Origin: Branchiostoma floridae
Taxonomy: Eukaryota > Chordata > Leptocardii > Amphioxiformes > Branchiostomatidae
DNA: 64,000 nt
Assembly (NCBI RefSeq): GCF_000003815.2
Contig: NC_049996.1
Span: forward strand, 18,490,084-18,554,083
Direction: 5' to 3'
A program made the position numbers and the translations under genes. Shown one piece after another: positions 56,701 to 64,000 of the stretch; position 1 is the stretch's first letter; the number at the start of each line of letters is the position of its first letter. Below the pieces are notes generated by a model. The model made no database searches, was not told the DNA's origin, and saw only the letters and a list, made by a program, of their open reading frames with translations.

Positions 56701-58665
56701 TGGAAGAGAAAGCCCAGTTCAAGGGCAGGGGTACTACTTGTTCTCTACCTACTGTACTGGTCCCCATGCACCGTAGAACATAGTTTCTTCGCGCGAGGTG
56801 TGAAGGAGGCAGTGTACATTAGAGCCCACCGGCACACCTTCAACAGAGACGGGGGGCGACATGGACTTTCTGATACTTATGACCCCCTCCTGCAAATGTT
56901 GTGTGCTCCTGACGTCACTGCTGGAGATAGAAGGGTCATTCTGTGAACAAGGTCGACGGAGATTGACCAAAAATTTAGAGGGGTAAGTCCCTATAGTTTC
57001 ATTCAGTGTTGGAAGTAAAGTGTTAGCATTTTTTCTATACCATAGAACCGTGTTTACGGTGTGCAACTGGATATGAAATTCACCGAAATTCACCCAAAAG
57101 ACATACCACACAACACCCACATGTACACACAACACGTAATGAGTGGATTTACCTATCTCCCTGACCCTTTTGGCAAGATTTTCTGCTCTGCGACTGGGGA
57201 CTGAAGGGCGTGTCGTGTGCAAAAACCACGCTTCTCACACTTGGTGGCAGCGGTGGGATAGGGAAAAATCGGCAGATAGTTACGCATGCGGGTTACAGGC
57301 AACATGTGGCCTATGCAAGAAGGGTAACACACCAACAAGCACTGGTCACATTGTGTGCGTGGAACGCTGCTGCTGCGAAGAATGTTTAACAAGTGACAAA
57401 TGTATTATGGGACTCTTTTGATCATAACAAACGGGAAGATATGATTGTTTCTTAAGTGATACAGCTTTGAAAGAGCGTTGGTCTGTTAGAACAAAAAACG
57501 AGGTAAAAAGCAGCAATAGATCAATCTACCTGTAGAGTTAGATAGCTTGTCTATCATCGCAATGCTTTCTACATCGGCAAGATACTGATACGTACTCAAG
57601 CGGACACAGGGCGTCTAGAACGACTACTTTTCTAAACAGTTTCGACTGTTGTACACCTTTGGAGCAGTACATCAGGATAAAAGATAACATTTCTAATGGG
57701 TGCCAGCGGTGAGTTCAGTCAAACAAAGTCGATTCTTAATGCACGTTTGTGTTAGGTAAACTCTTACTACACTTACTAGGAAAGCACTCAACACTAAAAT
57801 CGCCGTATGCAGTCAGCTAAGACTGAGGCAGAGCCTTCTGTGTTGAACTTCGTATCCTCACTCCTTTATCTTACAACGCCAGTTTGTTATTAGGGTGTAT
57901 ACTACGCCCCCCTCGTGGGTTAAAAAAGAGGATAATGCTGATGTGAATCGTCCTCTGGTCACGCTCGGTGCCGCGGAAATCGGTTTGAAAGACTCCTGGT
58001 TTTGGCGTGGGGCTTTAGTAAATAGTTGTGTTAGGACTTAGGCTCATCCAAGCGTTTATGATCAATGATGGACGGAAGATGGCACGTCTTTGACCAGATG
58101 GTGGGAAGAGATAACGTAAAGGAGGAAGCGAGGGTTGCTTCATGTTGGTAAGCCTAGCCGCATGTAGTGTCCCATAGAAGGGTGTGTATGCGGTTGTATG
58201 TTTTGTGGATGTAGAGCCTTTCTAATATGTCTAGCCTTCGTTCCGTGTATGTTTAAGTTTGAGATTCAGAGGTTTGGCATCTGTTCGAAGTGTGAACCTT
58301 CTACAACTGCACACAAGGCTACCCCACTAGGGGAACTTTTACAACTGCACACAAGGCACCTCATCACTAGGGCCACTTGTACAACTACACTCATGGCTAT
58401 AACACCAGGGTCACTTCTAACATGCTACACTCATGGCTACCTCACTAAATTCACTTCTACAACGGCACTAAAGGATATCACCCTTTGATGATATGTTTCC
58501 ATGTTATCAGAATCTGATAGACATAAAATACACACATGTACAGCGACTTACGATTCGCCCTCGGCTGCGACTGCATCCAGCACTGTTATTGCGTATTCGA
58601 GGGCGCCTCTTCTGTCCTTCTTGGGGATTGCGTCATCTTCGAGGTGGGCAAGGATCTCCCTTAAC
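28288..58665 (-). CDS. PDE1: Calcium/calmodulin-dependent 3',5'-cyclic nucleotide phosphodiesterase (PDE1 type)
   Basis: Hydrolyses cAMP/cGMP in the cytosol; PDE1 enzymes are activated by Ca2+-calmodulin. Exons, 5' to 3': 58665-58552, 52293-52111, 51693-51630, 48459-48343, 47731-47591, 46040-45940, 34313-34188, 33242-33141, 32160-32040, 31355-31274, 30824-30688. A likely twelfth is 29497-29384 (KSTYQLKRPWQDNL), then the uncertain tail 28723-28288. The first eleven join in frame through 429 codons. Evidence: VEPDAVPTEVRDWLASTFTR (PDE1 N-terminal region), DDWSFDVFAVN, metal site NPYHNQLHAADVTQ and AAIHDVEHTGETN, LLYNDRAVLENHHIS, HTADIGHPAK, and SQIGFIDFIVDPTF with the conserved purine-binding Gln. 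All catalytic His/Asp residues are present. The start exon with the first calmodulin site was not found; it may lie right of 58665 or outside. The 48460-51629, 46041-47590 and 52294-58551 introns hold repeats listed separately. I could not assign it to one vertebrate paralogue (PDE1A, B or C). Confidence 0.93.
29075..29336. mobile_element. pogo/Tigger-like MITE broken by an assembly gap
   Basis: Starts CAGTTAATTGCAC after TA and ends GTGCAATTAAGCGGCTTCTA then CTG before TA. The 3' end matches the element at 40351-40772. CAGTAGAAGCCGCTTAATT-type ends flanked by TA are typical of the pogo branch of Tc1/mariner. One hundred N interrupt it. Confidence 0.65.
29192..29291. other. Assembly gap (100 N)
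   Basis: Exactly 100 N, the usual placeholder for unknown length. It falls inside an inverted-repeat element and in the PDE1 3' intron. Confidence 1.
30500..30680. repeat. Foldback sequence around an assembly gap
   Basis: CCAAAAAGTAGTTGCTCAAG on the left and TTGAGTAACTACTTTTTGG on the right of the gap are reverse complements. The 100 N at 30556-30655 therefore probably replace a hairpin centre. A related pair (ccagttactcaagcgactgg; cagttacttgagtaacttc) lies at about 29727-29865. Confidence 0.6.
30556..30655. other. Assembly gap (100 N)
   Basis: Exactly 100 N, just 3' of PDE1 exon 30824-30688, between arms of an inverted repeat. Confidence 1.
31670..32039 (-). repeat. Intronic repeat array with a decoy PDE1 donor
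   Basis: Degenerate units carry ttgataaatgactagttcta and ctgaactctacttcctgtca. At about 31861-31890 one unit contains the last coding bases of exon 32160-32040 plus its donor (EEFFRQ|gtagg), 174 bp downstream of the true donor. The same unit without exon sequence occurs at about 59180-59275, so the intron part belongs to a dispersed repeat. Confidence 0.8.
32604..32960. mobile_element. Composite MITE related to 8517-8766
   Basis: Starts CATCCTCCTACGCACGG and ends CTCTGCGTAGGAGAATG. It shares AGCTGTCAGCCAATCAGAG and ATATAAGGGTAA, CTCATTAATATTTATAAGC with the element at 8517. An internal TCTTCCTACGCACGATCC near 32803 suggests one copy inserted into another. It lies in a PDE1 intron. Confidence 0.7.
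33005..33055 (-). repeat. Decoy copy of the PDE1 exon 33242-33141 donor edge
   Basis: On the minus strand AAAAGAGCC-like coding sequence is copied as far as ctgacttgaaag|gtaagc. The true donor follows 33141 and the decoy follows 33016, 125 bp downstream. The copied exon edge is about 30 bases with one small insertion. A third fragment of the unit (acgaagaataaaagtatcac) is near 32488. Confidence 0.8.
33243..33620 (-). repeat. Three decoy copies of the PDE1 exon 33242 acceptor edge, with (GTTT)n tracts
   Basis: The true acceptor edge (gttccag|GACTCTGCGGACGC on the minus strand) is repeated as ttgcag|GACTCTACAGACGC and two more degraded forms at about 33357-33391, 33467-33500 and 33581-33612. 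Copies are separated by (GTTT)n/(ATTT)n tracts and a shared gatattgcgtactggcgc block. All decoys lie upstream of the true acceptor in the transcript. Confidence 0.85.
33659..33721. repeat. (TA)n microsatellite
   Basis: About 31 uninterrupted TA units in a PDE1 intron. Confidence 0.97.
34589..34677 (-). repeat. Decoy partial copy of PDE1 exon 34313-34188
   Basis: The acceptor and first 61 bases of the exon (SPMALLYNDRAVLENHHIST) are duplicated 336 bp upstream in the transcript, nearly identical, with about 28 bp of preceding intron. The copy has no donor: after the Thr codon it runs into unrelated sequence. Use of this acceptor would lose the second half of the exon. Confidence 0.9.
35661..38575. 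mobile_element. Nested 2.9-kb insertion with TTTGCCTTGCCGCC end
   Basis: Its borders are exposed by comparison with the uninterrupted right arm (44130-44175). The ends TTTTTTGCCTTGCCGCC and AAAAAGATTTCTTG match the short element at 16288-16775. Insertion was into a T run, so the target duplication is ambiguous. Inside is a GC-rich block (36190-36330) ending at atttcaag|gtaaaa, and a short frame at 36859-37059; I recognise neither. It may be the longer partner of the 490-bp family member. Confidence 0.7.
35712..35776. repeat. 9-10-bp minisatellite (GGTTCMATG)n
   Basis: Tandem ggttccatg/ggttcaatg units near the left end of the nested insertion. They create the short WFHGSMV-type frames, which are not genes. 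Confidence 0.9.
38706..39243. mobile_element. Nested MITE, AAAGGGGCATTCCACT ends
   Basis: Inverted ends of about 40 bp begin AAAGGGGCATTCCACT. The intact right arm of the host element supplies an empty site: gtgACACagg. Filled, it reads gtgACAC-element-ACACagg, giving a 4-bp ACAC duplication. TTAA also sits at both ends (38709, 39239), which would fit a piggyBac-type insertion if the empty-site arm lost a few bases. It is non-coding, 538 bp. Confidence 0.75.
40351..40772. mobile_element. pogo/Tigger-like MITE
   Basis: CAGTAGAAGCCGCTTAATTG at the left and its reverse complement at the right (CAATTAAGCGGCTTCTGCTG), each followed by TA. An internal end (ggcttctactg, 40503-40513) suggests two tandem or nested copies. 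It matches the element at 29075-29336. Confidence 0.8.
42292..42557. repeat. 265-bp segment, copy 1 of a pair flanking a LINE and a gap
   Basis: From ataataatattgtaagcc to gtaagttttgtaa this is essentially identical to 43291-43555. Copy 1 runs straight into LINE sequence, while copy 2 continues into unique DNA. The assembly gap at 43175-43274 lies between them. Confidence 0.9.
42558..43016 (+). pseudogene. 5'-truncated Jockey/CR1-type LINE, reverse transcriptase C-terminus
   Basis: Reads SGKRLFILRRLKMFRVPELD, YVRPICEYAVPVWNPGLTKT, LETIQRRACRIILGNKYTHY and LGLPTLESRREQLCKKFGLK to a stop at 43016. This is the thumb and C-terminal region conserved in Jockey/CR1-like non-LTR elements. The 5' truncation is at 42556-42560. 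The open frame is intact to its natural end, so the insertion is young. Probable 3' UTR runs into the gap. Confidence 0.85.
43175..43274. other. Assembly gap (100 N)
   Basis: Exactly 100 N, flanked by the duplicated 265-bp segment. Confidence 1.
43291..43555. repeat. 265-bp segment, copy 2
   Basis: Near-identical to 42292-42557, without the LINE. It continues into tatttacagcagtgtag and then unique DNA. Confidence 0.9.
45240..45790. repeat. Direct duplication of about 150 bp, spacing about 370 bp
   Basis: GGCGACCATGGGT, tgacgtcac, catcttgttt and cggcaacaag occur in the same order at about 45248-45370 and 45630-45745 with many substitutions. Intronic (PDE1). Frames within it share only weak similarity and are not genes. 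Confidence 0.75.
46065..46765. repeat. Two interleaved direct duplications in a PDE1 intron
   Basis: gttaccttcgcgttcggagc with ttttgtgtt occurs at about 46059 and 46297. A second block (aaaggtcc, gttatctcgtttcctgtttt, gagaaccagtg) occurs at about 46170-46280 and 46670-46780. Degenerate copies, no coding content. Confidence 0.75.
48719..48878. mobile_element. Foldback element, family A, near-perfect hairpin
   Basis: CTTGAACTAGTTGAACT and then ATCCAACACAAAAATTG, ACAAATTTTCGACTGAACAG are mirrored on the other side of the 23-base loop cccagtctttgtcaaggaat+ggt. The stem is about 68 bp. It shares loop and arm motifs with 9208-9420. Confidence 0.85.
49500..50757 (+). repeat. Tandem repeat of about 256 bp, four to five units
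   Basis: ACTGCGCGGTCGTCTCTGTT recurs at 49721, 49976, 50234 and 50491 (255, 258 and 257 bp apart). Each unit also has ggcaagcgtgtagggt, ATTTAAGC about 15 bp later and gatgggaacggtggg. A more degraded unit is at 51105-51180. It lies in the PDE1 intron between exons 51693-51630 and 48459-48343. The TATA-like ATTTAAGC in every unit is noted, but no transcript is implied. Confidence 0.85.
52605..53007. mobile_element. hAT-like MITE with perfect 8-bp target duplication
   Basis: Ends are TAGGGCTGGGTACCGGTAC and its reverse complement. ATCACAAT flanks it on both sides (52597-52604, 53008-53015). An 8-bp duplication with TAG...-type ends is the hAT signature. Inside are repeats of ggtccaggt/acctggacc forming further hairpins. 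It is related to 765-1170. Confidence 0.9.
53935..54960 (+). repeat. Degenerate tandem array of about 240-bp units
   Basis: Blocks such as catttcgctgttccgacttt, cttggccatgcaagga, ttctcgcttctgt and cctctgatgttcccc recur in order (about 54105, 54358, 54600 and 54703, with cctctgatgttcccc at 54309, 54549 and 54911). A more distant unit starts at about 53935. Intronic; no coding frame persists. Confidence 0.8.
55300..55385. repeat. Minisatellite related to 58310-58470
   Basis: Units of about 40 bp share cttgtacaactacactcatg. The reading frame crossing it (177 codons) has no protein-like features and reads through a homopolymer run, so it is not called a gene. Confidence 0.7.
56641..56699. repeat. 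(TG)n microsatellite
   Basis: About 29 uninterrupted TG units in the first PDE1 intron seen here. Confidence 0.97.
58310..58470. repeat. Minisatellite of about 40-bp units, four copies
   Basis: Each unit carries ttctacaactgcacacaagg or the variant tgtacaactacactcatggc followed by cactaggg. The same unit appears at 55300-55385, so the family is dispersed. Confidence 0.8.
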
Positions 58666-59032
58666 CTGTGGTATAAACACAGAATTTAGAACAAAGTTTA
58701 GATCGAAGAAGTTCAGTTCAAAGACGTTCAGACATAGCTCAAGTATGAATTGACAGCTTTGATTGATGTGCAGACCAGACTACCACAGCGATTTTGAAAT
58801 TTAAGTTATCATGATGTAGATTCAAGTTATTTTGAGTTTGTTTGTTTCAAACTTTATTTATTCATGAGAAGCTCAAATAGGCCAGCAGGCCGCTTTCCAT
58901 AAAGTGTAAAGTACTTAGTGTAAAATGTTAACGTACTAAGTTATTCATTTAATTGCTTTTCCGTGACGCCACCACTGGACCTCTGGAAAGAGTGGCTGAG
59001 GCCGTCAGGGCTATCCGGATTAAATAAAGGTT

Positions 59033-59033
<1 letters not shown>

Positions 59034-59072
<39 letters not shown>

Positions 59073-59085
59073 ATTGATTGATTGG
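59034..59085. repeat. (ATTG)n microsatellite
   Basis: About twelve tetranucleotide units with one ATTGGTTG interruption. Confidence 0.95.
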
Positions 59086-59393
59086 ATGAATATGAATTTT
59101 AAATGGCAAATATGCAAAATTATAGATAGGCAAAAACGAAAACAAAACCGCCCCGTGATCTAATAGCCTCTTCCATTGACCTCATGACCTGGAGTGTCTG
59201 TTATATCTTGATAACAACTAGTTCTACTATATCTGAACTCTACTTCCTGTCATTCACGGAAGTCTTATATTTGATGTGACACAACCTTCCCACTAACTTC
59301 ATGCCACTCAACTAACATGGTATTAAAATAACGTAGAACGCACAAGAACAAAATATCTAGACACACTGAAAAGAAACTCTCCATTCACGTAGC

Positions 59394-59860
59394 ATTCGGT
59401 GTAGGAAATATGTTTATGTAAAAGCTAAAACATGCGAGCACGTACAAGAGCGAAGAGGACTGAATAGGTAGAAGTAATTAAGGTAGTCCTATTGAGCAGT
59501 GGTTGATAACGATATTGGAAGGCGGAGATCCTCTCTTTTCAGACTTTTCATTGCCTTTTACCTTCCTAAACTAAGTTAGACACCCATTTTCACACCTTGG
59601 TAGAGTGGGGAAAGTTATACACAGAGTATTCGGTGTAGAAGAAATGTTGAAAGCATCCCTATAAGCTGGAAAGCGCAAGCTTAAACGAGGAGGACTGAAT
59701 AGGTAGAGATAATTAAAGGTTGTCACATTAGACAGTGGTAGTTAACAATGCGGGAAGGCAGAGATCCTCTCTTTTCAGAGTTTTCACTGCCTTTCACCTT
59801 CCCAAACGAAGTTAGATACCCATTTTCACACCTTGGTAGAGTGGGGAGAGTTGTACAGAG
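59394..59860. repeat. Direct duplication, about 233-bp period
   Basis: attcggtgtag, gaggactgaataggtaga, ggagatcctctcttttcag and cattttcacaccttggtaga occur in the same order in both units (starting about 59394 and 59627). Confidence 0.85.
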
Positions 59861-60608
59861 TGCCTTTCCAAAGCACACAACATCAGGAAAGGTCAGAAAT
59901 GCTAGCAATCGAGTCGGTGATCTCTCGCTCTTCTGTTCGCTAGCCTACCCTCTCGGCAATTCGGCGCCACGCTGGTTAGGAGTGATGATAAGAAATAAAC
60001 GGTATGACCTTATACGGGCAAATATTGAATTTCCACCTGAAAAAAATTTCGTAAGTCCTTTATCTCGTGTGCAACGCCCAAAATCGTATCTTTCACCGGA
60101 CGTTTTTTCCAGTCATTTATGACTGATAACGGTGTAATTGAACGAGTTAGGCGTAAAATATGGGGCGCCATGGGGAGGAAACCCGACACCATTACGTACC
60201 CTACAGACGGTGATAGAATCTCGTCGGCCTTTGGTGTCTGTGAAGTAACTTTGCCAGAAAAACCGTTTCATGAACGCCTTTCAAGACGAGGGCTTTTACC
60301 AACGAGTTAACGATACAGTCAATGCAGAATATAATGGTCAATTCGCTTGATAAAACTGCTTTACACTTTAAAGAAGAAAAGTTTATCGACTCTTAAAGCT
60401 TTGATGCGTGTTGCTATCCATCTATGTTTAATTAGGTTCATGATCCATGCCTTTAAACGAAGCTATCTCGGATTAATCTAGGGATTATCTTTAGGAGCCA
60501 GTTCAATTAACGAAACTCGTGCCAGCGGCGCTATCGTTCTAACAGCATGGCCCGTTAACGTTTACGTGCAGCTGATAACGAGAGGACACACAACTATGAA
60601 CACAAGCA

Positions 60609-60902
60609 GCTTAACGTGCACTCTCACTGCACTTGCGTCAATTTTGCGTCACTGCGGGGTTCGAATTTTGAATTTTCTTCCTTTTTGTGTATTTTATCGT
60701 CTTCTAAGTCATACTTTTACGTATTACGCAATGTCTAAATTATGAAAAAAAATGGAGAAAACAATAAAACAGTGACGTAATGAACGAAGCCTTAAGTACC
60801 ACTGGGTACAGAAGAGGATTGAGTGAGTGAGTGAGTGAGTGAGTAGTGAACGAACCCCGCAGTGACGCAAGCTTGACGCAAGTGCAGTGAAGGGCAGCTT
60901 AG
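60609..60902. mobile_element. Foldback element, family C
   Basis: CACTGCACTTGCGTCA and GCGTCACTGCGGGGTTCG on the left face CGAACCCCGCAGTGACGC and TGACGCAAGTGCAGTG on the right. A (GAGT)n tract lies inside the right half. The box-B-like GGGTTCGAA in the arm is part of this inverted repeat and not a tRNA. Confidence 0.8.
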
Positions 60903-61099
60903 TTAAAGATGGGTGGATTTGTTTAATTGAGGATCCAACCTTTGAAGTCAGCATAGGATGATAACTGGGTGTACGAGAATTACCGTTTATAGCTCGCTCA
61001 TAATATGAATGGGATGTGTTTAGCTCAACCGTACCATCATCATTATACCGTACCAAAAACGTCATGTTAGTCAGACTAAGCAATCGCCAGCCTCGCTCG

Positions 61100-61432
61100 C
61101 AGCCCTCTCTCTCTCTGTCTCTCTCTGTCTGTCTCTGTCTCTGCCTCTCTTTATCTCTGTCTCTCTCTCTCTCTGTCACTCTCTGCCCCCCTCTCTCTCC
61201 CTCGCTCTCTGCCTGTCTCTCTCTCTCCCTCTCTCTCTCTGCCCCTCTCTCTCTTTCTGTCTTTGCCTCTCTCTGTCTCCCTCTCTCTCTCTATCTCTCT
61301 CTCTCCCTCGCTCTCTCTCTGTCTCTGTCTGTCTGTCTCTTTGTCTCTCTCTCCTTATGTCTTTGCCTCTCTCTGTCTCTCTGTCTGTCTGTCTCTCTCT
61401 CCCTGTCTCTCTGTCTCTCTCTCTCTCTCACC
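61100..61432. repeat. (CTCT/GTCT)n polypyrimidine tract
   Basis: About 330 bp of CT-rich simple sequence with TCTCTGTC variants. The Leu/Ser-rich and Arg/Glu/Asp-rich frames on either strand are by-products. Confidence 0.95.
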
Positions 61433-62808
61433 ATGTTTCTTCTGACGGCTTCTGAGATCTAATGGATGTGCTAGAGTTAGAGGATATCTTGAAATATTTA
61501 ATCAATTGTGCAAATCCAACATTTCTTGAGTTATCTTGTTGACAGACAGACAGACAGACAGACACTCACACATACATGTACAAACGGTAGTCAAAATATA
61601 ACCCCCATGAATATTCACGGAGGTTGCCATGCATTGTATTATGTTCAATCTCAGTAAATTGAATTTAAAATCAAAATTAAAATTAAAATTAAAAGGCAAA
61701 AACTTGTCCACCGAGCGCAAGAAGGGAAGCTGGGGATCGGTTACGTCAGGTGATTTGACCCTGTCTGGACGGGGAAGGCGTCCATTGATACCCGTAATGT
61801 ATTGGTCATTTAGAGTAATTGCATTACGCTAGAACCCGGGCCTACAGAGGATCTAGGCATGCTTACACACCAATACATTACGCACCCTTTACATACGTTA
61901 CGTGTGTAGGTGTGTCTGCAATCGATTTGGTCTCATCCTTTATTAGAATTCAAAATCTGTCTAAATGCAAGTGTCAGCACCTACTCAGAACAAAGTGAGC
62001 ATGTGCCTACCTCAGAACGATTAGAGTGGCTAATTAATTACTAATCGTTTATCTAATTTTTAAATAAAGATCAGAAAAAACAATGACAGTCCGCTGTCAA
62101 CAACAACATTCAAGGCACATTTTACCATTAACCGAAAAGGTGACTTGAGCTTTGATGTATTTAACAGGCATTGGGAGGCGATTTCTATCTTAAAAAGAAA
62201 CTATTATATGTTTGGCCAACGTCGCAATATAATTCTGTGTGTTGGGTACGATGTCTCTTGGGACAGAACACGTGAATTGGGTTTCAGATTATTATCTGAA
62301 ATTGTTATTATCCGATTATTATCAGATTGTTGTCTATTATTAGGTATTCCTAGGCGTTTTTATCTTACACACAAAGAAAAGTGTCCTGATATCTGATGGA
62401 TTTTTAACTGCAAGCGAATATATGAATGAATGAAGACCTTTATGGTACGTTTTGCTTTTTAACAAGCTAAGTACAGCTCAAAGTGAAGAGAATACATCTA
62501 GCGATTCTAAATACAAATCTGTGTAGGGTGTGATACATGACTGAGACTACAATGTCTAGAGTAAACTAGTATGCACAGGTTCAACTTCTTCTCGCTTCGT
62601 AAGACAGTTGTAAATGTAGTTGCAGGTGGAGTTTAGAATACATGGTTTGTCTAAATGCATGAGGAATGTAAAACTTTCAGCGTTATTTAAATACCGAAAG
62701 CATGGAAACTTATCTTGTACACAATTGAAGAAGATATTTCTCTCATTGTTGCCGTGAGTAGTATACAATGGACCAATCCCCAAACCACGCCCCCTGTTCG
62801 ATCATGGT

Positions 62809-62888
62809 TCTATTTGGAACACCTCCGTCAAAAATAGCCATTTCTGTCACACTGTAGCAGTTTTTGACGGAGGTGTTCGAAATAGAAT
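62809..62888. repeat. Inverted repeat (hairpin) preceding an 85-bp tandem array
   Basis: TCTATTTGGAACACCTCCGT and the following CAAAAA mirror TTTTTGACGGAGGTGTTCG and AAATAGA across about 30 bp. The right arm is also the start of the first 85-bp unit. Confidence 0.85.
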
Positions 62889-63125
62889 AGGGGGTTCTAT
62901 TTGTTCGATATGGCGTTCGACAGGATCGGTCCATTTCTCTTCACACACGACCATAAGGTGTTCGAAATAGAATAGGGGGTTCTATGTGTTCGATATGGCA
63001 TTCGACAGGATCGGTCCATTTCTCTTCACACACGGCCATAAGGTGTTCGAAATAGAATAGGGGGTTCTATGTGTTCGATATGGCATTCGACAGGATCGGT
63101 CCATTTCTCTTCACACACGGCCATA
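62871..63125 (+). repeat. 85-bp tandem repeat, three units
   Basis: aggtgttcgaaatagaatag starts units at 62871, 62956 and 63041. Units differ by only a few bases (for example cacgaccata versus cacggccata), so the array is young. Confidence 0.92.
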
Positions 63126-64000
63126 AGGAAACATATAGATCTACTTTGTGCTCACTTTGTTTATGCCATCGCGACCTTTCCCAGCCGTGCGGCGAGGGTT
63201 TGACCTTCTCGTACGATAAGCCGATAAAACGCGCCCTGAGCCCCGGACGTGTGGGATTTGGGGCGCTATACGCACACTTAATCCCACCTGTAGATTTACC
63301 CCACCCGAAAAAAAAACATCAATGTGCACGTTAGAATACAGCTATGGGGGAAAATGCTCGGGGAATGTTGGAGGACCAAATTTTCCCCTTCCCGAAATCG
63401 CTGGAGAACGGAATCGTCAGGACATATTGAGCCTAGCACATACTATACGAAAATCAACGAATAAAAGCAAAATAAGTATATAAAAAAATAATCAGCCTTC
63501 CAAACTAGGAAGTTATTACTAAATTTGAGTATGGGCCTCCCTACACTTGCAAAATACTGCAGCCTGATATACGCTGCTTAGAGATTGTACTCGCGAATTT
63601 CAATCAAGAAGGAATGCCAGCTATTCTGCATGTAACTCTAGTCTGCGGCTCTTTCAAGTAGAATATTTGGGAGGGACGGCAGCAGAGGAGCAAACGTAAA
63701 AGACATATCCTATCGTCGGAACGTATGGAACAATGTTTTGTTTACATTCACCAGGATGGTATCCTGTCTATAATTTCCAAGTGTTGTGTTGGAACATATA
63801 TCGTATGCAAAGGGCAACACTCTGATGTAACGTTGATGAAACATCCAACAGAAACCGTGATGACTTCTGTTGTAACTAGAACTCTTGTAATGCCCAATAA
63901 CAATTATCGCAAGTGAGATAAAATGCTTGGCACGGGCTAAAAAGTGTCTAGTTATTGTTGACAGTAGATTTATCATTGATAAATACAAACAATTCATTAG

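Larger units (their letters stand above)
58666..64000. other. Region upstream of the first PDE1 exon seen
   Basis: The exon at 58665-58552 begins in phase 2, so at least one exon must precede it. I searched this stretch on the minus strand for a short exon carrying a calmodulin-binding helix and could not support one. The stretches 59861-60608, 61433-62808 and 63126-64000 hold nothing recognised besides short GACA (61542-61563) and AAATT runs. Confidence 0.45.

Noticed and set aside
57143-57222. Exon-like stretch on the minus strand (ccttcagtccccag acceptor, RAENLAKRVREI, gtaaat donor) between the first two PDE1 exons
   Set aside because: Its phases (in 2, out 1) would break the frame, and the flanking exons already join to give the expected PDE1 length.
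60640-60670. GGGTTCGAA resembling a tRNA T-arm
   Set aside because: It is part of the arm of a foldback element, mirrored at about 60847.
61016-61462. Ser/Leu-rich frame and its Arg/Glu-rich antisense
   Set aside because: Simple CT-rich repeat read in frame.
63071-63334. 87-codon frame at the end of the 85-bp array
   Set aside because: Begins inside the tandem repeat and shows no protein-like conservation between units.

Overview
The window is animal genomic DNA, almost certainly from an amphioxus (Branchiostoma). The genes have spliceosomal introns and chordate-like protein sequence. The non-coding DNA is packed with short inverted-repeat transposons, tRNA-headed SINEs and tandem repeats, as is usual in lancelets. 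The species call is inference; no taxon-specific marker was tested. Three runs of exactly 100 N (29192-29291, 30556-30655, 43175-43274) are assembly gaps of unknown size.

Layout. (1) 594-5846, plus strand: the last five exons of an MGAT5-type N-acetylglucosaminyltransferase V; the 5' part lies left of the window. (2) 5847-13080: decayed copies of the MGAT5 terminal exon, SINEs, two inverted-repeat elements, an RTE-type LINE remnant and about 26 copies of a 61-bp satellite. (3) 13348-16197, plus strand: a single-exon receptor tyrosine kinase with a cadherin-like domain, an EGF-like domain, an Ig domain, more EGF-like modules, a membrane segment and a kinase domain. One in-frame TAG sits where the kinase should have Trp. 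A relic of a second copy lies at 17082-17313. (4) 18015-22534, minus strand: a complete eight-exon, 657-residue type I membrane protein with SUEL-lectin-like, WSC, CUB and sushi-like domains and a nine-tyrosine tail. (5) 22535-28287: intergenic DNA with two copies of one SINE and a dense transcription-factor-site cluster. (6) 28288-58665, minus strand: a PDE1-type cyclic nucleotide phosphodiesterase with 11 securely joined exons plus probable tail exons. Its introns host a roughly 10.4-kb element with 1.23-kb inverted repeats that itself carries nested transposons. (7) 58666-64000: repeats; the 5' exon(s) of PDE1 were not found.

The most unusual feature is a recurring pattern in MGAT5 and PDE1. 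At seven exon edges or ends, a short tandem duplication has copied exon sequence together with the splice junction (or stop codon), leaving partial decoy exons next to the true one. The second highlight is the tail-to-tail pair of signalling receptors: a possibly disabled intronless kinase beside a kinase-less multi-lectin receptor whose tail is rich in predicted phosphotyrosine, SH2 and EVH1 motifs.
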